Below are positions 8,020-16,702 of a DNA stretch of 40,129 nt, in pieces. The position numbers and the translations under genes are program-made. The first letter of the stretch is position 1. Each line of letters opens with the position of its first letter. This DNA comes from Spirochaetales bacterium (GTDB lineage Bacteria > Spirochaetota > Spirochaetia > Sphaerochaetales > Sphaerochaetaceae), in the NCBI GenBank assembly GCA_028723145.1, contig JAQYFM010000119.1:1-40129 (forward strand), written 5' to 3'. Under the pieces are notes generated by a model. That model was not told the origin of the DNA, did no database searches, and saw nothing but the letters and a program-made list of their open reading frames with translations.

Positions 8020-9844
8020 TCTTTTTCTCCTTGTTATCAATAATTCTAGTAATAATATTAAATGTATATACGCTATCCTTCTTAATGTCTAGCTTAAAAG
8101 TAAGGTTTGCCTTTGTGTATAGGTAGAACTGCTCTGATCCTAAAGTGGTAACTTCACTTTGGAATCTATTTTCTTCTTTAACTGAAAAATCAGAATTACT
8201 TGAAAATGAAAGTAGTACAGAACGAAGAGAGTCTGAGAACCTAACATTTCTAATATCGGTTAGTGATTCCCCCATTAAAGGTCCTCTCTTTTGGTCATAG
8301 CTAAAAGCATATGCCCCGGGAAGAGTAAAGTATACGGTTGAATCATATTCACCAATAATATCTTTTTCCCCAGTGTTATATATGCTTACAGTTAAACACA
8401 TATTGCCACTAGTCATCTTGTAGTGCTTTGTAATTTGGAAATTATCCTTTTCGAGTGAGAAATTATATTCACACTTTCCTTTTCCTACACTTTCAAAGTC
8501 AAATACCTCATCTTTGAGGTTATACTCAACTCCATTTATTTTAATGTTTTCAACAAAAGATCTTCTCTTTTCTTGGCGAATACTATCCTTTCTCCAAGCT
8601 GAAACTGTATCAAAAACATTAATTAATAATTCTCTAGAGGAATATTCATGTAAGCTTGCTCCTCTAGGAGCAAATACAGCAGAAGAATTTTTTCCATAGC
8701 AGATTATCTCGTCGATACCGTCATCATCTAAATCTCTAGGAATAGAACGTTGAGTATTATCATAGTACATGAAATCACAATCAAGAAGAGTATTATAATA
8801 TGCTCTATGCTCACTCAATCGTAAATTAGAAGCATTAGTATCACAGAGGAAAAGTGTTCCACCTGGAATTGTTGAAAGTCTATCAGAAATACTCTTTTTT
8901 AATACTCTATCCTTTTTGCATTCGCTAAGGAGTTCTGATAAATGAACTACTCTATTAATGTAATAACGAAGATTTCCATCTCGAACCAAGACTTCCGGAA
9001 AGCTCCTAAGCGAACCTGCAGAGGCATCTCGACCATACCAACCATATTCAAGGTAGCCAACTTCTGTTGCTAAAATATCCTTAGGCATTATTATCTCAGC
9101 ATTACGCTTTAATGCCTCTTCGAAAATGGCTGTAAATAAAGATGAAAGTCTTTCATCATCTTCTCTGTTATATGAAGCACCTTGACAAAGCTGGTCAAGA
9201 TTTATCATATAAATTAGTTCTTCATCATCTCCTGCATTATTAACCATTTCTAACATCTGATTTAATAAATCATCAAAAGAAATTTCATTTTGGCCATACA
9301 TACTAACAAGCCTTGAAGCACTATCTGCAGCAGGAATTACATCGATTCGCTTTCCTAACTCAGTCATTCTAAAAGGTCCAGTTGCATATACTTTTTTATT
9401 TATTGCGTTATATGATGAAATAACTAGTCTATCTAGTGCTACAGTTTTCATTGTACTAACTAATGAAGGAGACCAAATTTCTCCATAGCACCAAAGAGTT
9501 GTTGCACGTACACCATAAGTTCTTCTAATTAATGTAGTATTTCTATCGATAATTTGAGCTCTATCTTTAACTTGCATTAAAGGAAGAATTGTTTGGTTAT
9601 ACGCGCTCGTGAATATCTCCACTCTGCAATTTTTAGCAAGAGTGGAGATTAATAAATTCACTTCAGGACTACTCTGCGCCATGTACTTAATCATGGCGCT
9701 AGAGAGCGAGAAGCTTATCGAAACATCCTTATTATTGTATACATACGTAAATACAGGTTTTATTATGCACCCTAGTGCCCGCTTATATACAGCAGGAGGA
9801 AGGGCTGCTGATGTCTGTGTATACAGACCAAGGACTAGCTTCAA
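8003..9844 (-). CDS. GH57-like protein (4-alpha-glucanotransferase/amylase type), divergent
   Basis: 613 residues in a cytoplasmic context, without a signal peptide. Segments echo GH57 enzymes of the 4-alpha-glucanotransferase type: KPVFTYVYNN near 29, VEIFTSAYNQTILPLM at 75-90, LWCYGEIWSPSL at 117-128 and YMINLDQL at 212-219. E122 and D217 fall close to the positions I recall for the nucleophile and acid/base of the Thermococcus enzyme. The N-terminal H-x-H-Q-P motif of the family is absent; the same place reads LGLYTQTSAALPP. The start is TTG at 9844, six bases after AGAGAGG inside the end of rnfB. The C-terminal 200 residues look like a beta-sandwich. It may be an altered enzyme or a glucan-binding protein; substrate unknown. 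Confidence 0.6.
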   Translation of the reverse strand: MKLVLGLYTQTSAALPPAVYKRALGCIIKPVFTYVYNNKDVSISFSLSSAMIKYMAQSSPEVNLLISTLAKNCRVEIFTSAYNQTILPLMQVKDRAQIIDRNTTLIRRTYGVRATTLWCYGEIWSPSLVSTMKTVALDRLVISSYNAINKKVYATGPFRMTELGKRIDVIPAADSASRLVSMYGQNEISFDDLLNQMLEMVNNAGDDEELIYMINLDQLCQGASYNREDDERLSSLFTAIFEEALKRNAEIIMPKDILATEVGYLEYGWYGRDASAGSLRSFPEVLVRDGNLRYYINRVVHLSELLSECKKDRVLKKSISDRLSTIPGGTLFLCDTNASNLRLSEHRAYYNTLLDCDFMYYDNTQRSIPRDLDDDGIDEIICYGKNSSAVFAPRGASLHEYSSRELLINVFDTVSAWRKDSIRQEKRRSFVENIKINGVEYNLKDEVFDFESVGKGKCEYNFSLEKDNFQITKHYKMTSGNMCLTVSIYNTGEKDIIGEYDSTVYFTLPGAYAFSYDQKRGPLMGESLTDIRNVRFSDSLRSVLLSFSSNSDFSVKEENRFQSEVTTLGSEQFYLYTKANLTFKLDIKKDSVYTFNIITRIIDNKEKKNVFTQ

Positions 9845-9845
9845 A

Positions 9846-10640
9846 TCAACCTCTCTTTACAAAGCACTTCTGAGGACAAGCTTCGCTTGCAGATTCCAAA
9901 TCAGAAGTATCCTTTGAATAATCAATTTTTGAAAGGAAGTTCTCAACTACACACCCAGAAGAAGGAAACTTATTCTGACAAATTTTACAACCAATACAGC
10001 CGACTTGACAATTCTTCTTTACCTTTGCACCAATTTCATGGTTATTACAAGCAACAACCATAGTTGCAGAAGCAGGAATCATCTTAATTACACCAGTAGG
10101 ACATACAGTTGTACACTTCTTACAGCCGATACACTTATCAGGATTTACCTTGATCATATTCTTATCATCACGGTAAATTGCACCTGCAGGACAAACACTC
10201 ATACATGAACCAAGATGGATACAACCTTCCTTACATGCATTAGGACCTGCTTGAACGATATATGCAGCAGCACAATCTTGAATTCCCTTATATTTGAAAG
10301 CTTCTTTAGTTACCTCGCTATTACCATTACAGTGAACGAATGCAACCATTCTTTCTTTACTTTCAACGCTAACACCCATGATTTCACCCATTTTAGCAGC
10401 AAGGGCATTACCACCAGGAGAACAAAGACCAATTTCAGCTTCGCCAGATGTTACAGCGGCTGCATATGCAGCACATCCTGCATAACCACAACCACCACAG
10501 TTAGCACCAGGCATAATACCTTCCATCTTTACAAGCTTAGCATCCTTTTCAACAGCTAATTTTTTATCAGCTATTGCAAGACCTAATCCAAGTAAAAGGC
10601 CGAGGATTGATATTACTAAAATAGCAGCAATAATACTCAT
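9846..10640 (-). CDS. rnfB: Rnf complex subunit B, iron-sulphur protein
   Basis: Ferredoxin-like subunit that feeds electrons into the Rnf ferredoxin:NAD+ oxidoreductase. It has 264 residues: an N-terminal membrane anchor (2-24); a 4Fe-4S domain with C48, C51, C56 and C73; two ferredoxin clusters (C136/C140/C146/C150 and C170/C173/C176/C180); and further cysteines CQVGCIGCKIC (211-221) plus C255 and C259. So at least three, perhaps four, clusters are expected. Shine-Dalgarno AAGGAG precedes the ATG. It is the last rnf gene, as in other C-D-G-E-A-B operons, and is followed after one base by the GH57-like gene. Confidence 0.97.
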   Translation of the reverse strand: MSIIAAILVISILGLLLGLGLAIADKKLAVEKDAKLVKMEGIMPGANCGGCGYAGCAAYAAAVTSGEAEIGLCSPGGNALAAKMGEIMGVSVESKERMVAFVHCNGNSEVTKEAFKYKGIQDCAAAYIVQAGPNACKEGCIHLGSCMSVCPAGAIYRDDKNMIKVNPDKCIGCKKCTTVCPTGVIKMIPASATMVVACNNHEIGAKVKKNCQVGCIGCKICQNKFPSSGCVVENFLSKIDYSKDTSDLESASEACPQKCFVKRG

Positions 10641-10653
10641 TTCTCTTTTCTCC

Positions 10654-11247
10654 TTATACTAAATGTAGGTTTGTGATAAGAGACTTATCAAATGCCATGA
10701 AAGCCAAAGCCATTAAACCTGCAGAGATAAATGCAATAGGAACACCTTTGTATGACTTTCTAACAGGAGTTAACTCAAGCTTTTCTCTAATGTTACTCAT
10801 TAAGACAATAGCAAGTGTAAAGCCAAGACCTGCTGCAAGACCTGCAAAGAAACTTTCAAGTAAGTTATAGCCATTATCAATATTTAAAATTGCAATACCA
10901 AGGACTGCACAGTTTGTTGTAATCAATGGTAAGAAGATACCAAGTGCCTTGTAAAGTGATGGAGTCATCTTTCTAATAACCATCTCAACGAGCTGTACTA
11001 ATGCAGCAATTACTAAAATGAATGCTACTGTCTTTAAATACTCAAGAGCAAAAGGTACAAGTAAGAAGTAATAAACCATGTAACATACAACTGATGCTAC
11101 AGCTGTAACGAATGTAACAGCCATACCCATACCAAGTGCAGATTCACTGTTCTTTGATACACCAATAAAAGGGCAAAGACCCATGAACTGAACTAAAATA
11201 AAGTTCTGAACAAAAACATAGGTAATGATAATTCCAATATAGCTCAT
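10654..11247 (-). CDS. rnfA: Rnf complex subunit A, membrane protein
   Basis: Integral membrane subunit with six predicted helices that pairs with RnfE. The start is the ATG at 11247 (MSYIG), preceded by AGAGGGG; an upstream in-frame extension to 11274 would run into rnfE and is not needed. The two cysteine motifs GLCPFIGV and TTNCAVLG are present. In the family they join those of RnfE to hold a [2Fe-2S] cluster in the middle of the membrane. The gene begins one base after the rnfE stop (TAATATG). Confidence 0.96.
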   Translation of the reverse strand: MSYIGIIITYVFVQNFILVQFMGLCPFIGVSKNSESALGMGMAVTFVTAVASVVCYMVYYFLLVPFALEYLKTVAFILVIAALVQLVEMVIRKMTPSLYKALGIFLPLITTNCAVLGIAILNIDNGYNLLESFFAGLAAGLGFTLAIVLMSNIREKLELTPVRKSYKGVPIAFISAGLMALAFMAFDKSLITNLHLV

Positions 11248-11248
11248 A

Positions 11249-11881
11249 TTAACCCCTCTTTGCCTTTCTATCACCCATCCAATTGAAGAGTGCCTTTAAG
11301 TAACCCATAACTAAGAGAGCACCTGCTGCAAGTGTCATGACTCTAATTGGAGAATCTTTTAAGCCTGGAACTGTAATAATAATTCTTGCACTCTCACTTA
11401 AGTTGAGAAGTGTAATTTGTCCAGCACCTAAAATCTCTCTAATTGCTGCAATTAATATAAGAGAAAGTGTGAAACCTACACCCATACCAATTGCATCTAA
11501 AGCAGAGTCAAGGACAGTATTTTTATTTGCAAATGCTTCTGCTCTTCCGAGGATAATACAGTTTACTACGATGAGTGGAAGGTACACACCGAGAGCTGAA
11601 TAAACAGCAGGTACATATGCATGCATTACCATCTCTACAATTGTTACAAATGAAGCGATGATAACGATGTAAGAAGGTATTCTAATTGAATCAGGAATAA
11701 CCTTTCTTAAGAGTGAAATGATGATATTTGAACAAAGGAGTACAAACATTACACCAGCACCCATACCTATTGCATTAAATACTTGAGTTGTGACACCTAA
11801 GGTAGGACACATACCCAACATAATAATGAATACAGGATTTTCCTTTAAAATTCCTTTTGTTAATTCTTTGGTATGTGACAT
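11249..11881 (-). CDS. rnfE: Rnf complex subunit E, membrane protein
   Basis: Partner of RnfA with the same fold. The 210 residues include the cysteine motifs GMCPTLGV and VVNCIILG for the shared intramembrane iron-sulphur cluster. The start is the ATG at 11881, six bases after GGAGG, overlapping the rnfG stop as TGATG; a TTG one codon upstream is unlikely. About six membrane helices; length normal for the family. Confidence 0.96.
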   Translation of the reverse strand: MSHTKELTKGILKENPVFIIMLGMCPTLGVTTQVFNAIGMGAGVMFVLLCSNIIISLLRKVIPDSIRIPSYIVIIASFVTIVEMVMHAYVPAVYSALGVYLPLIVVNCIILGRAEAFANKNTVLDSALDAIGMGVGFTLSLILIAAIREILGAGQITLLNLSESARIIITVPGLKDSPIRVMTLAAGALLVMGYLKALFNWMGDRKAKRG

Positions 11882-12423
11882 CAATTACCTCCTAGGCTCT
11901 TAACATATTCACAGCCATTATTAATTGCGGAAGAAACTCCAGTAAATGTAACTGTAGCACCAGAAACAAGTGAAGGATCTGCAAGGTCATTTTTACTAGT
12001 TGGAATTGGTTTATCCGCACCAAAGCCAACAAATTGTTGCATGTACCAGCTTTCCTCACTCTTCTTTCCAAGACCAGGAGTTTCACTGTTAGCCATCATC
12101 TTAGCTCCAATTAACTCACCACTAGTCTTATAAGAAGCAACTAAAGTAATAGGACCACCATAACCATTTGAGTTAATCTCAAGGACATAACCCATAATAG
12201 TTTTTCCATCAACGAGAGTAATTACATAGTTAACATTACCCTCACCATCTCTCTTTTCACCAAGGCTATAACCACCACTAATATCCATCAATGCAGCACT
12301 AGTCTCTTTTAGAGCATTTGCAGCAATCTGAGGTGCGGTAATAGCATTTACACCAGCAAGGAGAGCTGCTGATACAGCACAGATAGCAAAAAGAATTAAT
12401 GCAATTTTAATATACTGTTTCAT
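11881..12423 (-). CDS. rnfG: Rnf complex subunit G, covalent FMN protein
   Basis: Single-helix membrane anchor with an extracytoplasmic FMN_bind domain. It has 180 residues: helix at about 5-27, then NGYGGPITLVASY and ETPGLG typical of the fold, and the flavinylation motif SGATVTF near residue 158, where ApbE would attach FMN to the threonine. The start is the ATG at 12423, overlapping the rnfD stop (TGATG), with GGAG 9 bases upstream. Its single conventional FMN domain is a useful comparison for the repeated domains in the neighbouring RnfD. Confidence 0.96.
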   Translation of the reverse strand: MKQYIKIALILFAICAVSAALLAGVNAITAPQIAANALKETSAALMDISGGYSLGEKRDGEGNVNYVITLVDGKTIMGYVLEINSNGYGGPITLVASYKTSGELIGAKMMANSETPGLGKKSEESWYMQQFVGFGADKPIPTSKNDLADPSLVSGATVTFTGVSSAINNGCEYVKSLGGN

Positions 12424-15395
12424 CACTTCTTCTCCTTTACGCTCTTAACATATCCAAATTTCTTTGGCTTGATGTATCTATCAATTGTAGGACTAACTAT
12501 GTTCATCAAAATAATAGCAAGAGATGTTCCTTCAGGAAGAGATCCAAAGTATCTAAAGAGGAATGTGAAGAATCCACATCCGATTGCAAAGATTACTTGG
12601 CCCTTAATTGTAGTAGGTGTTGTAACCCAGTCAGTTGCCATAAAGAAGGCACCAAGCATTAAACCACCGGTAAATATTGGAGTTAATATCTCACCATTAA
12701 ATAATCCAGCACCAGATGGAATACCACCAAAGAGCCATGAAAGAATTGCAAATGAACCAATGTAAACAACAGGAATATGCCATGTAATAACACCTGCTGC
12801 TATTAAGAATATTCCACCTACGATTAATAGTAGTGCTGATACTTCACCAATACATCCACCTTGATTACCAAAGAATGCATCAATTGTATATGGTGAAATT
12901 CCAGTCTTCTCACTTAAGGATTGAGCAAACTGTGTTACTGGTACATTAACTGATGAGAGAACACTCTCCATATCACCCTTAGCGCCACCAACTAATGCTG
13001 TCTTATTTGCAGAAAGCATTGTTGCAGTTGATACTGTATCAACTCCAGAGTTTTCACTAATAAAGGCAGAAACTTCATATGCAAGAACACTGTTAATTAA
13101 GTCGTGAAGATTATCATTAATCTTCTCAGGAAGCTCAAATTCGTAGTAAGTTGCTCCAGCAAAGTGCTTAGCACCACCAAGAATATCTGGGTATTTAGCA
13201 ATAACGCTATCTGCCCATGCAGCCATCTGATCAACTGAAATAACACTAGTTGGGTAATCAACTGTGATGTACTTATTTGCGATAGATGTTGCACCATTAA
13301 AACCTGCAGCACTGTACTCTACACCTGTAATCTTAGTTGCAGAAGAAACTGCATCAACTAATACTACTTCTGGCTTCATCAAAGATGCTAATTCAGACTT
13401 GAAGAATGAAATAAGACCATCGTGGTAGTTATCATTAATCTTATTAGGGAATACGAATTCAATGTTACTATCATTGAAGAAGTAAGTTACACCTGCAAAT
13501 AATGAGCTATTTTCATTAATGATTCTATCTGCCCATTCACTCATTTCAGCTTGGCTAATTTCGCTTGTATTGTAATCAACTGTTACATACTTATTTGCAA
13601 TAGCAATTGAACCACCGTAACCACTAGAAGCAAAGGTTTGCTTTGTAGCACTTGAAACTACATCAACTGCATTTTTCTTGATAAGTTTAGAAAGCTCTTT
13701 TTCAATGATTGCATTAACAACATTATGGTAATCATCACCAAGTGTATCATAAAGCTCAAGCTTAATTGAACCATTAGAGAGAGTATAATCAACACCCTCA
13801 AAGAAGAGCATGTATTTATTTTCAAGACCTTCAACAAAGGATTCAATCATCTTATCTGAAATAATTGAAGCAGGATATGTAATTGTAATGTACTTATCTG
13901 TAATAGAAGATGATGCTTCATAACCAGATTGCTCAAAGCTTAAGTCTGTTGTCTTTGTTGCACCACTTGTTGCATCAACAATACCATTTACATAGTTACT
14001 AAGCTGTTCTTTGATAAAACTTCTATAGGTTTCATGCATTGACTCTTCTAGAGTATCTGGAAGCTCAATTTCGTAGTAGCCTCTACCAGCAAAATGAGTA
14101 GAACCTTCAAAGAGTTCACCATATTTATCTATAAGCTGAGTAGTAAAATCACTAAGCTCTGTTTCGCCCATACCTTCAGGATAGTCGATAGTAATGTATT
14201 GGTTAGTAATAGAAATCTTACCACCAAAACCATTATCGCCCTCACTAGTAATTGTTGCGGAAGAAACTGCATCTACCTCTTCTTCATCACCTCCACCAAT
14301 GAAAGCAGAAATTTCACTCTTTACTACAGAGTTATACATATCATGGAGGTTATCATTGATTTTATTTGGTAGAGCAAATTCATATCCACCACCCTTAGCA
14401 GCAAAATGCTTTGCACCACTAAAGAGTTCAGGATATTTTGCAATAACACTATCAGCCCAAAGAGCCATATCATCTAAAGAGAACTTATCTTCAGGATATG
14501 CGACGGTAATATATTTGTTTGCAATTGTAGTTTTACCATCAAAACCATTTGCTCTGTAGCTTACACCTGAAATCTTAGTTGCTGATGAAGTAGCATCTAC
14601 AACTACAGGAGCGTTATCGATATAGTTTGCAATCTCAGTTCTGATAATTGAAATAAGACCTGTATGATAAAGATCATTAATCTTACTAGGAGCTTCAAAC
14701 TCAAGAACACCACTATTATTGAAGAAATATGTATAGCCGTCAAAAATCTTAGGATACTTTGCAATTACAGCATCAGCCCAAGCTGCGATGTCCTGTTGAG
14801 TATATTCTTTAGGGAAATCGACCTGAATATACTTGTTTGCGATTATTATCATACCACCCTTACCATTGCTCTCAGCAGTAGTAAGTGTAGCAGCAGATAC
14901 ACTATCAGCTGGTGCTACAATAGCTTCTTCAACATCATGACTTGGAAGTACATAGTTCACTTCGAGAGCATGTGGAAGAGCAAATGTACTCATTAGTGTT
15001 GTAAAACTAAAGAATACAAATACACGACCTGCAAGAGCAGGGTTCATCCAGTTACATCCAAGGCCGCCAAATGTCCACTTTACAACAGCAATTGCAAAAA
15101 CACTTGCAATAATTGGTACATATAGAGGAACTGTTGATGGCATATTCATACCAATTAACAATCCTGTAACAAGTGCAGACCCATCAAAAATTGTCTTTTC
15201 TTTATTAATCAAACCTAATAGGTATTCTGTTAATACACAGGTAATAATTGAAACGAGTAAGACAATTAATGCACTAAGGCCGAAGGAATAAACACCCCAA
15301 AGAGCTGCAGGAAGTAATGCTGCAGTAACAAGTAACATACTTTTTGTAATTGAGTTACTTGTATGAATATGAGGACTTACAGAAACGGTTTTCAC
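12423..15395 (-). CDS. rnfD: Rnf complex subunit D with six inserted FMN-site repeats (990 residues)
   Basis: Membrane subunit of Rnf that normally carries one covalent FMN in about 320-350 residues. The N-terminal helices (about 19-140, with GCNWMNPALAGRVFVFFSF) and C-terminal helices (about 850-970, with WHIPVVYIGSF, GGLMLGAFFMATDWVTTP and MNIVSPTIDRYIKP) are ordinary RnfD. Between them lie about 620 extra residues in six units of 99-108 residues. Seven sites keep D-x-x-S-x-A-T-x-x-[S/T], with threonines at 170, 273, 381, 480, 584, 687 and 792; the last one leads into the usual downstream RnfD sequence. The start is GTG at 15395, overlapping the rnfC stop (TAGTG), with GGGAGG upstream. The frame is unbroken, so this is a true elongated protein, not a misassembly with frameshifts. 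Confidence 0.95.
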   Translation of the reverse strand: MKTVSVSPHIHTSNSITKSMLLVTAALLPAALWGVYSFGLSALIVLLVSIITCVLTEYLLGLINKEKTIFDGSALVTGLLIGMNMPSTVPLYVPIIASVFAIAVVKWTFGGLGCNWMNPALAGRVFVFFSFTTLMSTFALPHALEVNYVLPSHDVEEAIVAPADSVSAATLTTAESNGKGGMIIIANKYIQVDFPKEYTQQDIAAWADAVIAKYPKIFDGYTYFFNNSGVLEFEAPSKINDLYHTGLISIIRTEIANYIDNAPVVVDATSSATKISGVSYRANGFDGKTTIANKYITVAYPEDKFSLDDMALWADSVIAKYPELFSGAKHFAAKGGGYEFALPNKINDNLHDMYNSVVKSEISAFIGGGDEEEVDAVSSATITSEGDNGFGGKISITNQYITIDYPEGMGETELSDFTTQLIDKYGELFEGSTHFAGRGYYEIELPDTLEESMHETYRSFIKEQLSNYVNGIVDATSGATKTTDLSFEQSGYEASSSITDKYITITYPASIISDKMIESFVEGLENKYMLFFEGVDYTLSNGSIKLELYDTLGDDYHNVVNAIIEKELSKLIKKNAVDVVSSATKQTFASSGYGGSIAIANKYVTVDYNTSEISQAEMSEWADRIINENSSLFAGVTYFFNDSNIEFVFPNKINDNYHDGLISFFKSELASLMKPEVVLVDAVSSATKITGVEYSAAGFNGATSIANKYITVDYPTSVISVDQMAAWADSVIAKYPDILGGAKHFAGATYYEFELPEKINDNLHDLINSVLAYEVSAFISENSGVDTVSTATMLSANKTALVGGAKGDMESVLSSVNVPVTQFAQSLSEKTGISPYTIDAFFGNQGGCIGEVSALLLIVGGIFLIAAGVITWHIPVVYIGSFAILSWLFGGIPSGAGLFNGEILTPIFTGGLMLGAFFMATDWVTTPTTIKGQVIFAIGCGFFTFLFRYFGSLPEGTSLAIILMNIVSPTIDRYIKPKKFGYVKSVKEKK
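13020..14906 (-). repeat. rnfD: Six tandem approx. 104-residue FMN_bind-like repeats inside rnfD
   Basis: Coding repeat, minus strand. Counting from each modified-type threonine to the next, the units cover residues 171-273, 274-381, 382-480, 481-584, 585-687 and 688-792. Each has G-x-[GA] near the start, I-x-N-K-Y-[IV]-T-[IV]-x-Y-P, a helix with M/I-x-x-W-A-D-x-V-I-x-K-Y, F-x-G-x-x-[HY]-F, L-P-x-K-I-N-D-x-x-H-D and then the next D-x-x-S-x-A-T. Odd units have a short lead after the threonine and even units a longer one, so the array reads as three copies of a two-domain block. Units 1 and 5 and units 2 and 6 are the closest pairs. Confidence 0.9.
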
Positions 15396-16702
15396 TATTT
15401 TTTCCTCCCAAGTTTCTTACCAAGCTTAAAGCCTTGTACAAGAGGTAAATGAGCAGGACAAATATATGCACAACATCCACACTCCTTACAATCCATAAGG
15501 CCTAAATCCATTGCCTCTTGATAGTTTTTATACTTGATGTTTCTAAACATCTTGTTTGGCATTAATCCCATTGGACAGTGCTGAACACACTTTCCACAAG
15601 AAACACATACACCTGTATCAAGTTTTTCAGGAAGTAATGCTAAAAGTCCGGAAGACCCCTTTGTCATTGGTGTATCTTCATCCGAGAAAGCAAATCCCAT
15701 CATTGGACCACCACTAACAAGCTCTCCAACTTCCTCTGTATTATAGCCACCACAATATTGAAGTAAATCTGTAGCTTTAGTTCCAATAGGAGCTAAAAGG
15801 TTTTTTGGAGTAGTAATAGCTTCTCCAGAAATAGTAATTACTCTTTCAATTAATGGTTTATGGAATACAGCAGCTTCATATACAGCGTAAGAAGTTCCTA
15901 AGTTACATACTACAGCCCCAATATCAATCGGAAGCTTACCAGAAGGAATTTCTTTACCAATTGTTGCCTTTAATAACTGTTTTTCATCGCCTTGAGGATA
16001 CTTCATTTTAAGAGTCATAACACTAATATCATAACCCTTCTCTTTAATTAAACTCTCAAGATGACTTACTGCATCTAGTTTATTAGCTTCAATTCCAATA
16101 ATTGTCTTTGAAGGATTAAGAATCTTTTTTAAGACCATTACACCTTCTAGAACACCTTCAGCTCTTTCCATCATTACACGGTAGTCAGCTGTGAGATAAG
16201 GCTCACATTCAACACCATTAATAACTAATGCATCTACACTCTTAGCTGTTGGAATATTAAGTTTTACATTAGTTGGGAAGGTTGCACCACCCATACCAAC
16301 AATACCCATATTCTTTACAAGAGCAAGAAGATCTTCTTTAGTATCATTCTGCCAGTTATATCTCTTTTGGAACATCTCTGGCTGTACTTCATTTGGCTTA
16401 ATTACTAATGCATCAGCAACTACTCCACTTGCAAGACGAACTTTTCTAACATCTGTTACCGTTCCAGAAACTGGAGAATGAACATCTGCAGAAATGAAAG
16501 AGGAAGCTTCACCTATCTTTTCACCCTTCTCCACAACATCGCCATTCTTTTTTAGACAAAGTGCAGGTGCACCTAAATGCTGTGACATAGAAACTATTAG
16601 TTCACTAGGGAGAGGAAGGACCTCAATTGAAGCATTTTTGGCCAGCTCTTTCTTATCAGCAGGATGAACACCACCTTTTTTGAATGTGGAAATTCGACCC
16701 AT
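15395..16702 (-). CDS. rnfC: Rnf complex subunit C, NADH/FMN-binding iron-sulphur protein
   Basis: Peripheral cytoplasmic subunit that exchanges electrons with NAD(H) and ferredoxin. The 435 residues include GMGGATFPTNVK and NGVECEPYLTADYR, the nucleotide/flavin region, SGGPMMGF, and two 4Fe-4S motifs: CVSCGKCVQHCP and CKECGCCAYICP. It is the first rnf gene. ATG at 16702 is preceded by AAGGAG at a good distance. Length is normal for the short RnfC form. Confidence 0.97.
   Translation of the reverse strand: MGRISTFKKGGVHPADKKELAKNASIEVLPLPSELIVSMSQHLGAPALCLKKNGDVVEKGEKIGEASSFISADVHSPVSGTVTDVRKVRLASGVVADALVIKPNEVQPEMFQKRYNWQNDTKEDLLALVKNMGIVGMGGATFPTNVKLNIPTAKSVDALVINGVECEPYLTADYRVMMERAEGVLEGVMVLKKILNPSKTIIGIEANKLDAVSHLESLIKEKGYDISVMTLKMKYPQGDEKQLLKATIGKEIPSGKLPIDIGAVVCNLGTSYAVYEAAVFHKPLIERVITISGEAITTPKNLLAPIGTKATDLLQYCGGYNTEEVGELVSGGPMMGFAFSDEDTPMTKGSSGLLALLPEKLDTGVCVSCGKCVQHCPMGLMPNKMFRNIKYKNYQEAMDLGLMDCKECGCCAYICPAHLPLVQGFKLGKKLGRKK

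Noticed and set aside
10005..10559. Plus-strand open frames opposite rnfB, rich in Thr, Cys and Ser
   Set aside because: Antisense reflection of the cysteine- and alanine-rich rnfB; no start signals.
14094..14996. Long plus-strand open frames opposite the rnfD repeats
   Set aside because: They arise from the repeated codon pattern of rnfD read in antisense; no Shine-Dalgarno, no domain, and composition unlike the real proteins.
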